From: JACDAL01 sp963849115
GTDB lineage: Bacteria > Actinomycetota > CADDZG01 > WHSQ01
Assembly (NCBI GenBank): GCA_963849115.1
Contig: CAWKGK010000004.1
Coordinates: 115,307-179,306, forward strand
Reading direction: 5' to 3'
DNA: 64,000 nt
This document shows, piece by piece, positions 38,418 through 47,262 of this stretch (positions are counted from its first letter, which is position 1; every line of letters starts with the position of its first letter). The translations under genes were made by a program, and so were the position numbers. Below the pieces are notes generated by a model. That model was not told the origin of the DNA. It saw only the letters and a list, made by a program, of their open reading frames with translations, and did not search any database.

Positions 38418-39367
38418 GCCTGAGCGTCCTCCAAGAACGGAGCGAGGTGGTCGAGCAGGCGAACCCGCACCGCTTCCGGTGCCACGACCTGGACGGCGCC
38501 TCCGAAACCGATCACCCAGGAGATCAGAGCATCGGGGTTGCCAACCGGCATCTCGACCTCGAGGGCGCCGTCGCCGGACTCTCTCAGCGGGCTCGAGGCC
38601 AAATTCTGCTCCGCCCACCAGCGCATGCCGGCGTCGAAGCGGACCACCGCGGGCTGGGTGTCCTCGCCCATTTCCCACGCCTCGCCGAGGTGGGTCGAGG
38701 CATCGAAATCTTCGGGAACCTCAAAGCCGTCCTCCAAGAGCGCGACCTTGGGCTTGATGCGAGAGACGCGAAAGGCTCGGATGGCGTCCCGCTGCCTGTC
38801 ACGGCCCACCACGTACCAGTGCCCGTACCGGTGCAGGAGCCGGTAGGGCTCGAGGATGCGGCGCGCCCCGGCGCCGGTGGCGGTGGTGTAGTCGAAGCTC
38901 ACCACCCGACCCTGGGTCACCGCTTCGTAGAGGACGGCCAACAGCGGCTGCTCGGCGGCGAGGTCGGCACCCCACACGAGCCGCGTGCCGGCCTGTGACG
39001 GCGGGGAGTCGAGGGACAGCTTCAGCAGCGCCGCCCCGGCCCGCTCACCCGGCCCCAGAAGGATCTCGGAAGCGATCCGCAAGGCGGCCACCTCGTCGTC
39101 CTCGAGATCGAGCTGCGGAAGGTAGTAGCGGTGCCGAGGGATCGTGTAGCCGTCCATCTGCTCGGAGAACGCATCGGTGCTCCTCATCTCGATCGGAACC
39201 CCCATCGCTCGCAAGGACTCCTTGTCCCGCTCGAACGCCCTTCTGAAGGCTTCGTCCGTCGGCTGGTCATAACCTGCGATCCGGCGGCGGATCTCCTCGG
39301 CGGACATCGGCCGCGGCGAGTCGAGCAGGGCCGCGATGAGATTGATGAGGCGTTCTATACGGTGCAC
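38414..39367 (-). CDS. pafB: WYL-domain transcriptional regulator PafB
   Basis: This is a 317-residue regulator with an N-terminal helix-turn-helix (RIERLINLIAALLDSPRPMS with RRAFERDKESLRAMGVPIE), a WYL domain (LEPYRLLHRYGHWYVVGRDR and IRAFRVSRIKP) and a C-terminal WCX domain. With PafC it forms a heterodimeric activator of DNA-repair genes in mycobacteria. The start is GTG 39367. A -10-like hexamer (TAACCT on the coding strand) ends exactly six bases before it and no Shine-Dalgarno is present, which suggests a leaderless mRNA. Confidence 0.92.
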   Translation of the reverse strand: MHRIERLINLIAALLDSPRPMSAEEIRRRIAGYDQPTDEAFRRAFERDKESLRAMGVPIEMRSTDAFSEQMDGYTIPRHRYYLPQLDLEDDEVAALRIASEILLGPGERAGAALLKLSLDSPPSQAGTRLVWGADLAAEQPLLAVLYEAVTQGRVVSFDYTTATGAGARRILEPYRLLHRYGHWYVVGRDRQRDAIRAFRVSRIKPKVALLEDGFEVPEDFDASTHLGEAWEMGEDTQPAVVRFDAGMRWWAEQNLASSPLRESGDGALEVEMPVGNPDALISWVIGFGGAVQVVAPEAVRVRLLDHLAPFLEDAQA

Positions 39368-39373
39368 AGGCCG

Positions 39374-39379
39374 AGGTTA
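39374..39379 (-). promoter_or_regulatory. -10 element for leaderless pafB
   Basis: On the coding strand TAACCT is followed by six bases and then the pafB GTG. The same spacing (TATCCT, six bases, GTG) occurs at pafA. No good -35 is visible, so an activator may be needed; two copies of the 35-base repeat lie upstream. Confidence 0.45.
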
Positions 39380-39405
39380 GCGCCGGACAGGCCGGGGGCA
39401 GGCGC

Positions 39406-39440
39406 GGTGGCTCAGGGTAGACAGTCGCACATCGGCCACC
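39406..39440. repeat. 35-base intergenic repeat, copy 1 (upstream of pafB)
   Basis: The unit has the form GGTGG-N5-GGTAGA-N2-GTCGCAC-N-TC-N-GCCACC, with inverted ends GGTGGC/GCCACC. It is followed six bases later by copy 2 in the same orientation. A third copy precedes pafA (41992-42026). Confidence 0.6.
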
Positions 39441-39446
39441 GAAAAA

Positions 39447-39481
39447 GGTGGTCGACGGTAGATCGTCGCACGTCAGCCCCC
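39447..39481. repeat. 35-base intergenic repeat, copy 2 (upstream of pafB)
   Basis: This has the same layout as copy 1 (GGTGG, five bases, GGTAGA, two bases, GTCGCAC, then GTCAGCCCCC). Its last nine bases lie in the final codons and stop of the DUF3866 gene. Confidence 0.6.
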
Positions 39482-40585
39482 TCGAGCGGGGGCGGTCGAC
39501 AACGCTGGGGGCGGGGAGCCGAGGGCACGAGCGGCGGCACGGCCGGCCGCCGCCGCCGCCAGAAAGGCCTCCGGCGCCTCTCTCATGCTCTTGCCCATCG
39601 TGGTGACTTCGAGACCGCGGTTGATCAGAAGTTCGAGGCCGGGGTGACCGTCCTCCTCGATCAGGTCGTGACGCTCGCCGAAGGTTGCGAGCTGGCGCCG
39701 GATCAGATCCATCTCCTCAGACGGCAACGCCGGCAGTACCGCGGTGGCCCTCTCACGGGCGGCGACGCGCAAGGAGGTAAGGGTATGGTGGCTCACGCCG
39801 CGATGGCGTGGGCGCGCGTCCGAAAAGCTGATGCGCAGGCAGGCGTAACCCCGCCCCTGCAGGGCGAAGGCGGCATCGAGTACCTGGCCCTGCTCGATCC
39901 CCGAGAACCCCAGCGTCGTGGCCGTCCCCACCACCCCCGGTCCCAGGCTCACGATGGCGACGTCCGCGGCGGCCGCACGGCGCAGAGCGGCGAGGCCCGA
40001 GAAGATGTTGACCGCCTCGAGGTCGCCGCCGAAGGCGTGGCCGGAGGTGCAGGTCGAGTCCAGGAGACCGGCGCCGCGCAGCGCCGAGACGAGCCGGCTC
40101 CAGGCGAGCGGGAGCGCCCCTCCGTCGGTCATGAGGTAGCCCACGCGGGCTTCGGGCGCCACCGCCTTGATCCCGGCCGCGACCCCCGCGATCTGGGAGT
40201 GCAGGCCGCAGGCTACGACCGGCATCCCGCCGAGGTCCGGGGCCCCGGCAAGGGCCTCGTGATGGGGGCTTTCGGGTGCCTCTGCCGCCACCACGTTCAG
40301 CTGCCAGGGCGTGTAGCGAAGTTTGACGATATGGCCCGGCCCCCTGTCTTGCGGCCCCGCTCCATCGAGGTTCCACAGCACGAAGCCGACCCCGCCGGTC
40401 CCGAGCTCTAGGTCTATGCCCGTGGTGTTGACCACAATGCGGTCGCCGAGATGCAGGGGGCCGAGCATGGAGGGGAAGCCCACCGCTTCGAACTCACGGT
40501 AGCCCTCCCCCACGGCCCGCACCCGCACGAGGCCCACGCTCTCCTCGACGACCTCCGCCACTTGCGCCTCGACAAACGTGGCCAC
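39473..40585 (-). CDS. DUF3866 family protein
   Basis: This is a 370-residue cytoplasmic protein of the DUF3866 family, found in actinobacteria in the paf region. Conserved stretches are HIVKLRYTPWQLNVVAAEAP, PVVACGLHSQIAGVAAGIK, VGYLMTDGGALPLAWSRLV, STCTSGHAFGGDLEAVNIFS and GPGVVGTATTLGFSGIEQG. The glycine-rich loops and the conserved His/Cys suggest an enzyme fold, but no activity is known to me. The gene lies between pafA and pafB on the same strand, 20 bases before pafA in coordinates, so it is part of the same transcription block. Confidence 0.85.
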   Translation of the reverse strand: MATFVEAQVAEVVEESVGLVRVRAVGEGYREFEAVGFPSMLGPLHLGDRIVVNTTGIDLELGTGGVGFVLWNLDGAGPQDRGPGHIVKLRYTPWQLNVVAAEAPESPHHEALAGAPDLGGMPVVACGLHSQIAGVAAGIKAVAPEARVGYLMTDGGALPLAWSRLVSALRGAGLLDSTCTSGHAFGGDLEAVNIFSGLAALRRAAAADVAIVSLGPGVVGTATTLGFSGIEQGQVLDAAFALQGRGYACLRISFSDARPRHRGVSHHTLTSLRVAARERATAVLPALPSEEMDLIRRQLATFGERHDLIEEDGHPGLELLINRGLEVTTMGKSMREAPEAFLAAAAAGRAAARALGSPPPALSTAPARGG

Positions 40586-40605
40586 CTCAGCTCACCCGAG
40601 GGCCA

Positions 40606-41958
40606 CTACAACGAGGCTATGAGCTTCTGCACCCGCTCGTCCTGGGAGCGGAACGGGTCCTTGCACAGAACCGTGCGCTGGGCCTGGTCGTTGAGCTTGA
40701 GATGGACCCAGTCGACCGTGAAATCGCGCCGCTTGCGCTTGGCGGCGCCGATGAACTCGCCGCGCAGCTTGGCCCTGGTGGTCTGAGGAGGATGTTCGGT
40801 GGCCCGCTCGATGTCCGCCTCCTCGCACACGCGCTCCATGAGCCCGCGGTTTTCGAGCAAGTAGTAGAGGCCGCGTTTGCGATTGACATCGTGGTAGGCG
40901 AGATCCATCAGCGCGATGCGAGGGTGTGCCAGAGGGAGGTTGTGACGCTCTCGGTACTGCTCGAGGAGCCTTCGCTTTGCGATCCAGTCCACCTGTCTCT
41001 CGAGCCTTGACTGGTCTTCCTCGAGGGCGGCGAGAGCATGTTGCCAGTTCGCAGCGATCTCCTTGAGCACTGGGTCGTCGCGATAGTCGACCCATTTCAG
41101 CGCCTTGTCGAGGTATTCCTTCTGCATGTCGAGTGCAGACGCATCGCGGCCGTTCGCCAGCCGCACCCGGCGCCGGCAGGTGGTGTCGTGGGAGATCTCG
41201 CGGATCGCCCGGATCGGGTTCTCGAGGGTCATGTCTCTGATCTGGACGCCCTCCTCGATCATCCGCAGCAGCAGCGCAGTGGTGCCGACCTTGAGGTAGG
41301 AGCTCCACTCGCTCATGTTGGAGTCGCCGACGATCACGTGCAACCGCCGGTATTTCTCGGCGTCGGCGTGGGGCTCGTCGCGAGTGTTGATGATCGGCCG
41401 GGAGCGGGTGGTCGCCGACGAAACTCCCTCCCAGATGTGCTCGGCGCGCTGGGAGATACAGAACAGCGCCCCGCGGGCGGTCTGCAGGACCTTGCCGGCC
41501 CCGGAGAAGATCTGGCGGGTGACGAAGAACGGGATCATCGCATCGGCGAGACGGCCGAACTCCCCGAAGCGGCCCACGAGGTAATTCTCGTGGCTTCCGT
41601 AGGAGTTCCCGGCGGAGTCGGTGTTGTTCTTGAACAGGTAGATATCACCGGCGATGCCCTCCTCCCGAAGGCGGGCCTCGGCGGCTTTCAAGAGCCCCTC
41701 GAGGATGCGCTCGCCCGCCTTGTCGTGCACGACCAGGTCGTAGACCGAGTCGCACTCGGGCGTGGCGTACTCGGGATGGGAGCCCACGTCGAGATAGAGC
41801 CTCGCCCCGTTCTCCAGGAAGACGTTGGACGAGCGGCCCCAAGACACCACCCGGCGGAACAGGTAGCGGGCGACCTCGTCGGGGGACAGCCGCCGCTGGC
41901 CCCGGAACGTGCACGTGACGCCGTACTCGTTCTCCGTCCCGAAAATGCGCCTTTCCAC
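40606..41958 (-). CDS. pafA: Pup-protein ligase PafA
   Basis: This is the 450-residue carboxylate-amine ligase that attaches Pup through its C-terminal glutamate to lysines of target proteins. The N-terminal nucleotide and metal-binding strand is MERRIFGTENEYGVTCTF; further conserved parts are LYLDVGSHPEYATPEC (catalytic Asp), YLFKNNTDSAGNSYGSHENY and RSRPIINTRDEPHADAEKYR. It is a paralogue of Dop, without the Dop loop. The start is GTG 41958, six bases after a TATCCT -10-like element, so a leaderless mRNA in addition to read-through from prcA is likely. Confidence 0.95.
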   Translation of the reverse strand: MERRIFGTENEYGVTCTFRGQRRLSPDEVARYLFRRVVSWGRSSNVFLENGARLYLDVGSHPEYATPECDSVYDLVVHDKAGERILEGLLKAAEARLREEGIAGDIYLFKNNTDSAGNSYGSHENYLVGRFGEFGRLADAMIPFFVTRQIFSGAGKVLQTARGALFCISQRAEHIWEGVSSATTRSRPIINTRDEPHADAEKYRRLHVIVGDSNMSEWSSYLKVGTTALLLRMIEEGVQIRDMTLENPIRAIREISHDTTCRRRVRLANGRDASALDMQKEYLDKALKWVDYRDDPVLKEIAANWQHALAALEEDQSRLERQVDWIAKRRLLEQYRERHNLPLAHPRIALMDLAYHDVNRKRGLYYLLENRGLMERVCEEADIERATEHPPQTTRAKLRGEFIGAAKRKRRDFTVDWVHLKLNDQAQRTVLCKDPFRSQDERVQKLIASL

Positions 41959-41964
41959 CCAAAC

Positions 41965-41991
41965 AGGATAGTCGGCCGGCCGGCCTGTAAA
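41965..41991 (-). promoter_or_regulatory. Candidate promoter of leaderless pafA
   Basis: On the coding strand TTTACA (41986-41991) and TATCCT (41965-41970) are separated by a GGCC-rich 15-base spacer, shorter than the usual 17. The -10 ends six bases before the pafA GTG. Repeat copy 3 lies directly against the -35, as an activator site would. Confidence 0.45.
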
Positions 41992-42026
41992 GGTGGTTCA
42001 CGCTCGACCGTCGCACCTCAGCCACC
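41992..42026. repeat. 35-base intergenic repeat, copy 3 (upstream of pafA)
   Basis: GGTGG, five bases, GCTCGA, two bases, GTCGCAC, then CTCAGCCACC. It matches the two copies upstream of pafB in layout and in the GTCGCAC core, with inverted GGTGG/CCACC ends. Confidence 0.6.
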
Positions 42027-42056
42027 TCGGCCGGGAGAAGGAGCACGTCATTGGTG

Positions 42057-42752
42057 CTAGTGGAGCAGCTCCTCCAGGGCCTCGCCGCGCAGGCGGCGGA
42101 ACTTGCGGCGGCCCCGGGTGCGGTCGAGCACCGCCACCTCGAGCCCGGACGCCTCGAGCTCACGCTCCTCAACCGTCTGCAGCGTGTCGAGTGAGATGCG
42201 CAGGGCCGCAGCCAGATCGGGGGCCGCGCCCGGATAACCCTCTGGATAGCGCTCCTCGAGCTCGGTCAAAAGGCGGTCGGACGCGCCGCCCATGGCGACC
42301 CACCCCGCGCGGTCGGACACCGAGCCGTCGTAAAGGATGTGAAAGAGCTCGTTCTCCTCGGTCCTGTCCCCCACCGCGCCGACCAGGATCTCGCATTCGT
42401 AGGGCTTGACCTCGGAGGTAAAGATGTTTCCCAAACTCTGTGAGTAGGCGTTGGCCAGGCCCTTGGCGGTGACGTCCTCTCGCGAGTAGCTATAGCCCTT
42501 GATGTCAACGAGGCGTATGCCTCCGATGCGTAGCTGCTCGAACTCGTTGAACTTACCGACACCCGCGAACGCGATGCGGTCGTAGATCTCCGAGATCTTG
42601 TAGAGGGTCGAAGACACATTGGGAGCCACGAACAAAATCCCGTCGACGTACTCGAGCGCGACCACCGACCGGCCCCGGGCGATGCCCTTGCGTGCATAGT
42701 CGGCTTTGTCCCGCATGAGCTGCTCGGGGGAGACGTAATAGGGCATCGGCAC
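42057..42752 (-). CDS. prcA: 20S proteasome alpha subunit PrcA
   Basis: This is a 231-residue alpha-type subunit forming the outer rings of the proteasome. It starts MPMPYYVSPEQLMRDKADYA (the gating N-terminal segment) and continues ARKGIARGRSVVALEYVDGI, as in other actinobacterial PrcA. It has no catalytic threonine. SEVKPYECEILVGAVGD and YDGSVSDRAGWVAMGG are further conserved parts. Three bases separate it from prcB. The alpha-ring surface should dock the GQYL tail of Mpa. Confidence 0.93.
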   Translation of the reverse strand: MPMPYYVSPEQLMRDKADYARKGIARGRSVVALEYVDGILFVAPNVSSTLYKISEIYDRIAFAGVGKFNEFEQLRIGGIRLVDIKGYSYSREDVTAKGLANAYSQSLGNIFTSEVKPYECEILVGAVGDRTEENELFHILYDGSVSDRAGWVAMGGASDRLLTELEERYPEGYPGAAPDLAAALRISLDTLQTVEERELEASGLEVAVLDRTRGRRKFRRLRGEALEELLH

Positions 42753-42755
42753 GGC

Positions 42756-43634
42756 TCAGCCCTCCCCTGCGTGGCGCTGCATGTCGCCGGGAGGACCCTC
42801 GGGGCCGCGCATCTCGTCCGCCCTCTCGGAGATGAGCTCTTCGAACAGCGACCTGATCTCCTCCTCACCCACCTCGGCGATGCCCGCAGAGGAGATCGCG
42901 CTGACGGTCGGAAAGATGCCGCGCATGAGGTCCGGGCCACCGGTCCCCACATCTTCGTCGGCGGCATCGAAGAGCGCCTCGATCGCGACCTTGATGGCAT
43001 CTTCACGGCTGAGGTCGGCGCGATAGCGCTTCTTGAGCGAGGAGCGGGCGTCTTTGCCGCCCGAGCCGGTGGCGTGGTAGTCGTCCTCCTCGTAGCGGCC
43101 GCCGGTGACGTCGTACTTGAAGATCCGTCCCTGATCTCTGCGATCGTCGAAGCCTGCGAACAGCGGCACGACGACCAGCCCCTGCATCGCGGCGGGGAGG
43201 TTGGCCCGGATCATCTGCGACAGCTTGTTCGCCTTGCCCTCGAGCGTCAGGCGCTCACCCTCGACCTTCTCGTAATGCTCGAGCTCGGTCTGAAACAGCC
43301 GCACCATCTCGACCGCGGGCCCGGCCGCCCCCGCTATTGCCACCGCCGACATGTCGTCGGCGGCGAAGACCTTCTCGATCGAGCGGTGAGCGATCTGAAA
43401 GCCCTCAGTGGCGCGCCGGTCCCCGGCCACGACCACACCTTGCTCGTAGCGCAAGGCGAGCACGGTGGTGCCTTCCGGGGCGTGCAGCCCTCCCGGGAGT
43501 TCGCCCGGCGACGCCCGGCCACCCTGCAGCAACTCTGAGAAGGAGGGACCCGGTCCGTGTACCGGCATCCGCAGGAAATCCGAGCTGTGGTCGCTCCCAG
43601 GGCCCGACAAAGAGCCGCCGGAGGCGGAGATCAC
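42756..43634 (-). CDS. prcB: 20S proteasome beta subunit PrcB
   Basis: This is the 292-residue catalytic subunit, made with a propeptide of about 55 residues. Processing at HAPEG/TTVLALRYEQGVVVAGD exposes the catalytic Thr56. The Lys and Asp partners lie in VVVAGDRRAT and IEKVFAADD. The SGGKDARSSLKKRY region is typical of bacterial beta subunits. The start shares four bases with the pup stop. It degrades pupylated proteins unfolded by Mpa inside the closed chamber. Confidence 0.95.
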   Translation of the reverse strand: MISASGGSLSGPGSDHSSDFLRMPVHGPGPSFSELLQGGRASPGELPGGLHAPEGTTVLALRYEQGVVVAGDRRATEGFQIAHRSIEKVFAADDMSAVAIAGAAGPAVEMVRLFQTELEHYEKVEGERLTLEGKANKLSQMIRANLPAAMQGLVVVPLFAGFDDRRDQGRIFKYDVTGGRYEEDDYHATGSGGKDARSSLKKRYRADLSREDAIKVAIEALFDAADEDVGTGGPDLMRGIFPTVSAISSAGIAEVGEEEIRSLFEELISERADEMRGPEGPPGDMQRHAGEG

Positions 43635-43819
43635 TGACCGCCCTTCTGGATGTAGCTCCTGACAAAGTCCTCGGCGTTCGTCTCGAGCACCTCGTCGATC
43701 TCGTCCAACAGGTCGTCGACGTCCTTGGTCGCGTCCTCCTGCGTGGATTTGGCCTCCGCCTGCGGCTGGGCCTCCTCTTCCTTGTCTCTCCTCTTTCTCG
43801 ACTGTCCTCCGGAGCTCAT
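43631..43819 (-). CDS. pup: Prokaryotic ubiquitin-like protein Pup
   Basis: This is a 62-residue disordered modifier. It starts MSSGGQSRKRRDKEEE and has the Mpa-binding coiled-coil segment (DDLLDEIDEVLETNAEDFVR), ending SYIQKGGQ. The last residue is Gln, so Dop must deamidate it to Glu before PafA can ligate it. The start follows a GGTGAC ribosome site. It overlaps prcB by four bases, so the modifier and the protease are co-translated. Confidence 0.97.
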   Translation of the reverse strand: MSSGGQSRKRRDKEEEAQPQAEAKSTQEDATKDVDDLLDEIDEVLETNAEDFVRSYIQKGGQ

Positions 43820-43931
43820 GTCGTCACCTTTCTTACGTCTCGGCTCCCACTCAACGCGCGAGTTGTGCGCTGCGCCAGCCGAGTCTCTGACTGAGATGGT
43901 AAACGGGGGTCGCCACGACTAAATGCCCCCG

Positions 43932-45416
43932 TCATGCCCCCAGGTTCGCGATCAGCTCGCCCACGTTGGGGCTGGCGTCGAGCAGACCTTCGACATGCGC
44001 CTTGGTGCCGCGCCCCGGTTCGAGGGTGGCTACCTTGCGAAGAGGGTCTTGGCCGACATCGAAGATGAGCGCGTCCCAGGAAGCGGCAACGATCGCGCGG
44101 CTGTAGCGCCTGAGGCACTCGCCCCGGAAGTAAGCCCTGGTGTCCTCGGGCGGATGGTCGATCGCCCACTCGATCTCTGCGTCCGTCACCAACCGGTCGA
44201 TCTTGCCGGCCCGCTCGAGCTTGTAGTACAGACCACGTTTGCGACTGACGTCGTGATACTGGAGATCGATGAGCCTGAGCTTGGGATGGTCCCAGGCGAG
44301 GTCGTCGCGCGCCCTGTAGGCATCGAGCAGGGCCAGCTTGGCGACCCAGTCGAGACGGTGGGACTGCGACATCGGATCCCTCTCGAGACCTTCGAGCACT
44401 TGTTCCCAGGCGCCGAGAACCTCCGCCGCGCCGCCGTCCGTGTCGTTGTCCTCGGCGTACTTGGAGGCCAACTGCAGGTACTCCCATTGGAGCTCTACAG
44501 CGGTCAGCCGGCGACCGTCCGAAAGTTCGATCGTCGCCCGGCAGGAGGGGTCATGGGAGACCGTGCGAATCGCACGCACGGGCTCGGCCAGGGCGAAATC
44601 CTCGGCGATGAAATCGTCCTCGATCATGCGGAGCACCAGCGCCCCGGTGCCCAGTTTCAAGAACGTGGGCAGTTCCGCCATGTTGGCGTCGCCTGTTATC
44701 ACGTGGAGGCGCCGGTAAAGCTCAGGATCCGCGTGAGGCTCGTCGCGAGTGTTGATTATGGGCCGCTTGAAAGTGGTTTCCAGGCCCACCTCCACCTCGA
44801 AGAAGTCGGCACGCTGCGAGATCTGGAAGTCGACGTCGCGCGAGCTCGCCTCGCCTCCCACCTTCCCCGAGCCGGTGAACACCTGGCGGGTGACGAAGAA
44901 GGGAATGAGGTGGTGGACGAGACTCGGGAACGGCGTCTTGCGGTCGACGAGATAGTTCTCGTGACAGCCGTATGAGTTGCCCTTGCCGTCCGAGTTGTTC
45001 TTGTAGATCGAGATGTCCTGCCCGTTCGGCACAATGGCTCCGGCCGCCTGAATCGAGGCTTCGAGGATGCGTTCGCCGGCTTTGTCCCACACAACTCCGT
45101 CGTGGGGGTTGGAGCACTCTGGACTGGAGTATTCGGGATGGGCGTGGTCGACGTAGTAGCGCGATCCGTTGGGAAGGATGACGTTCACGAGCCCCGTTTC
45201 GTCCTCCACCGCGGCCCCCTCGGCGGGAGCCCGCTCGAACCCGCGCGCGTCCCGCAGCGGATTCTCTTCCTCGTAGTCCCACTTCACGCGCCGCAGCGCG
45301 GGCTTGGCGTAGGCGTTGATGAGCAGTGAGCTCGCCACGATCGGATTGAAGTCTGAGTGGTCTCGCACCGAGATGCCGTACTCGGTCTCGATCCCGCAGA
45401 TCTTGGGGATGGCCAT
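43932..45416 (-). CDS. dop: Pup deamidase/depupylase Dop
   Basis: This 494-residue enzyme deamidates the C-terminal Gln of Pup and also removes Pup from substrates. It begins MAIPKICGIETEYGISVRDH. YYVDHAHPEYSSPECSNPHD holds the catalytic aspartate region, and YKNNSDGKGNSYGCHENYL and PFFVTRQVFTGSGKVG match the carboxylate-amine ligase fold shared with PafA. The extra segment between about residues 40 and 80 (EENPLRDARGFERAPAEG) is the Dop loop that distinguishes it from PafA. It lies 14 bases after mpa. Confidence 0.95.
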   Translation of the reverse strand: MAIPKICGIETEYGISVRDHSDFNPIVASSLLINAYAKPALRRVKWDYEEENPLRDARGFERAPAEGAAVEDETGLVNVILPNGSRYYVDHAHPEYSSPECSNPHDGVVWDKAGERILEASIQAAGAIVPNGQDISIYKNNSDGKGNSYGCHENYLVDRKTPFPSLVHHLIPFFVTRQVFTGSGKVGGEASSRDVDFQISQRADFFEVEVGLETTFKRPIINTRDEPHADPELYRRLHVITGDANMAELPTFLKLGTGALVLRMIEDDFIAEDFALAEPVRAIRTVSHDPSCRATIELSDGRRLTAVELQWEYLQLASKYAEDNDTDGGAAEVLGAWEQVLEGLERDPMSQSHRLDWVAKLALLDAYRARDDLAWDHPKLRLIDLQYHDVSRKRGLYYKLERAGKIDRLVTDAEIEWAIDHPPEDTRAYFRGECLRRYSRAIVAASWDALIFDVGQDPLRKVATLEPGRGTKAHVEGLLDASPNVGELIANLGA

Positions 45417-45430
45417 GGTTTGCTGGTCGG

Positions 45431-47194
45431 CTACAAGTACTGACCGGTCTGGACCCGCTCGACCTGGCGGGGGCTTTCGCCGTCCTTGTGCTCGGACACC
45501 AGTGTGCGGATGTAGACGATGCGCTCACCCTTCTTACCCGAAACGCGTGCCCAGTCGTCCGGGTTCGTGGTGTTGGGAAGATCCTCGTTCTCCCGGTACT
45601 CCTGGTGGATGGCGGCCAGCATGTCTTGTTCGTTGACCCCCTTGGCCTCGCCCGAAATCGCACGCTTGATCGCCATCTTCTTGGCGCGCCGCACGATGTT
45701 CTCGACCATGGCGCCGGAGGAAAAGTCCTTGAAGTAGAGCTCCTCCTTGTCGCCGTTGGCATAGGTCACCTCGAGGAAACGGTTCTCGTCTTCGTCCGAG
45801 TACATGCGCTCGACCGTGGCCCGGATAATGGCGGCGACGGCGGCCTCGGCGGATCCGTGATGATCGATCTCGGTCTGGGCGATCGGGATCGTGGTCGTCA
45901 GGTACTTGGAGAAGATGTCGATGGCGGCGGTTTCATCGGGCCGCTCGATCTTGATCTTCACGTCGAGCCGTCCGGGCCGCAGGATCGCCGGGTCGATGAG
46001 GTCCTCACGGTTGGAGGCACCCACCACGATCACGTTCTTGAGGCTCTCGACACCGTCGATCTCGGCCAAGAGCTGGGGCACGATCGTCGACTCGATGTCG
46101 CTCGAGATTCCGGAGCCGCGGGTGCGGAATAGAGAGTCCATCTCGTCGAAGAAGACGATCACGGGGACGCCTTCCTCGGATTTCTCCTTGGCTCGCTGGA
46201 AGATCTGGCGGATCTGCCGCTCGGTCTCGCCAACGTATTTGTTGAGCAGCTCGGGGCCTTTGATGTTGAGGAAATAGGAACGCCTGTCCGAGCGGCCGTA
46301 CTTTGCGGCCACCTGCTTTGCGAGCGAGTTCGCCACCGCCTTGGCCACCAATGTCTTGCCGCAGCCGGGCGGGCCGTATAGGAGGACGCCCTTCGGGGGC
46401 TCGAGCTCGTGCTCCTTGAAGAGATCGCCATGCAGGAAGGGAAGCTCGACCGCGTCGCGGATCTCCTCGATTTGCGGAGAGAGACCCCCGATGTCCTCGT
46501 AGGAGATGTCGGGGACCTCTTCCAGGATGAGCTCCTCGACCTCGGGCTTGGGAAGTCGTTCGAGGGCATGGCCGGACTTGGGGTCGAGCAGCAGATGGTC
46601 GCCGGAGCGCAGTTTGCCGTCGATCAACGGCTGGGCAAGTTCCACGACACGCTCCTCGTCGGACCGGGCGATCACAAGGGCCCGCTTGCCGTCTTCCATG
46701 ACCTCCTTGAGCGTCACCACCTCGCCCTGGATCTCGAAGTCGCAGAGGCCGATGATGTTGAGGGCCTCGTTGAGCATTACCTCCTGGCCCCTCGTCGCCT
46801 GGGCGATGTCCACATCAGGCGAGATCTGGACCCGCAGCTTGCGTCCGCTGGTGTGGATGTCGGCCGACTCCCCCTCATGTGACAGGAACACGCCGTAGCT
46901 GCTCGGCGGCTGAGTGAGCTTTTCGACCTCGCCCTTGAGTGCAGCGAGCTGGTCGCGCGCTTCCTTGAGGGTGGAGACCAAGCGCTCGTTGTTGTCGCGG
47001 GTGCCCTCGAGGGACGCGCTTGTCTCGGCCAGCCGACGTTCGAGCGTGTGGATATGACGGGGGGCCGCGTCGAGGCGACGCCGGGTCAGGGAGAGCTCGT
47101 CGGACACCAGCTTGAGCTGCGCCTGAAGCTCCTGCACCTCCCGGTCGTATTGAGCGATTCTCCGCTCGAGGTCTTCAGATGGGACCTTGATCAC
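45431..47194 (-). CDS. mpa: Proteasomal AAA+ ATPase Mpa/ARC
   Basis: This is the 587-residue hexameric unfoldase of the proteasome. The N-terminal coiled coil (about 5-95, IAQYDREVQELQAQLKLV) binds Pup; two OB folds follow. The AAA domain has Walker A GPPGCGKT at 274-281, Walker B IVFFDEMDSLF and the arginine finger region ILRPGRLDVKI. The C-terminus is TGQYL, the GQYL tail that docks in the proteasome alpha ring. The GTG at 47194 has a GGGGAG stretch immediately before it, unusually close for a ribosome site. Confidence 0.95.
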   Translation of the reverse strand: MIKVPSEDLERRIAQYDREVQELQAQLKLVSDELSLTRRRLDAAPRHIHTLERRLAETSASLEGTRDNNERLVSTLKEARDQLAALKGEVEKLTQPPSSYGVFLSHEGESADIHTSGRKLRVQISPDVDIAQATRGQEVMLNEALNIIGLCDFEIQGEVVTLKEVMEDGKRALVIARSDEERVVELAQPLIDGKLRSGDHLLLDPKSGHALERLPKPEVEELILEEVPDISYEDIGGLSPQIEEIRDAVELPFLHGDLFKEHELEPPKGVLLYGPPGCGKTLVAKAVANSLAKQVAAKYGRSDRRSYFLNIKGPELLNKYVGETERQIRQIFQRAKEKSEEGVPVIVFFDEMDSLFRTRGSGISSDIESTIVPQLLAEIDGVESLKNVIVVGASNREDLIDPAILRPGRLDVKIKIERPDETAAIDIFSKYLTTTIPIAQTEIDHHGSAEAAVAAIIRATVERMYSDEDENRFLEVTYANGDKEELYFKDFSSGAMVENIVRRAKKMAIKRAISGEAKGVNEQDMLAAIHQEYRENEDLPNTTNPDDWARVSGKKGERIVYIRTLVSEHKDGESPRQVERVQTGQYL

Positions 47195-47262
47195 CTCCCC
47201 GGCTGACGCGCAACCCTACCGCGCGGAAACGGACAATCGGTGCATCTATTCCACTGGTCTGC

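Noticed and set aside
37452..38678. A longer PafC with an arginine-rich N-terminal extension
   Set aside because: The extension lies entirely within pafB in another frame; GTG 38417 in a GTGA overlap gives the normal winged-helix start.
41971..41982. GGCCGGCCGGCC tandem run upstream of pafA
   Set aside because: It is simple GC-rich spacer between the proposed -35 and -10 and does not recur elsewhere in a meaningful place.
43885..43937. ACGGGGG/CCCCCGT inverted repeat between dop and pup as a terminator
   Set aside because: The loop is long, there is no T-run, and one arm reaches the dop stop; too weak to call, although it might tune pup expression.
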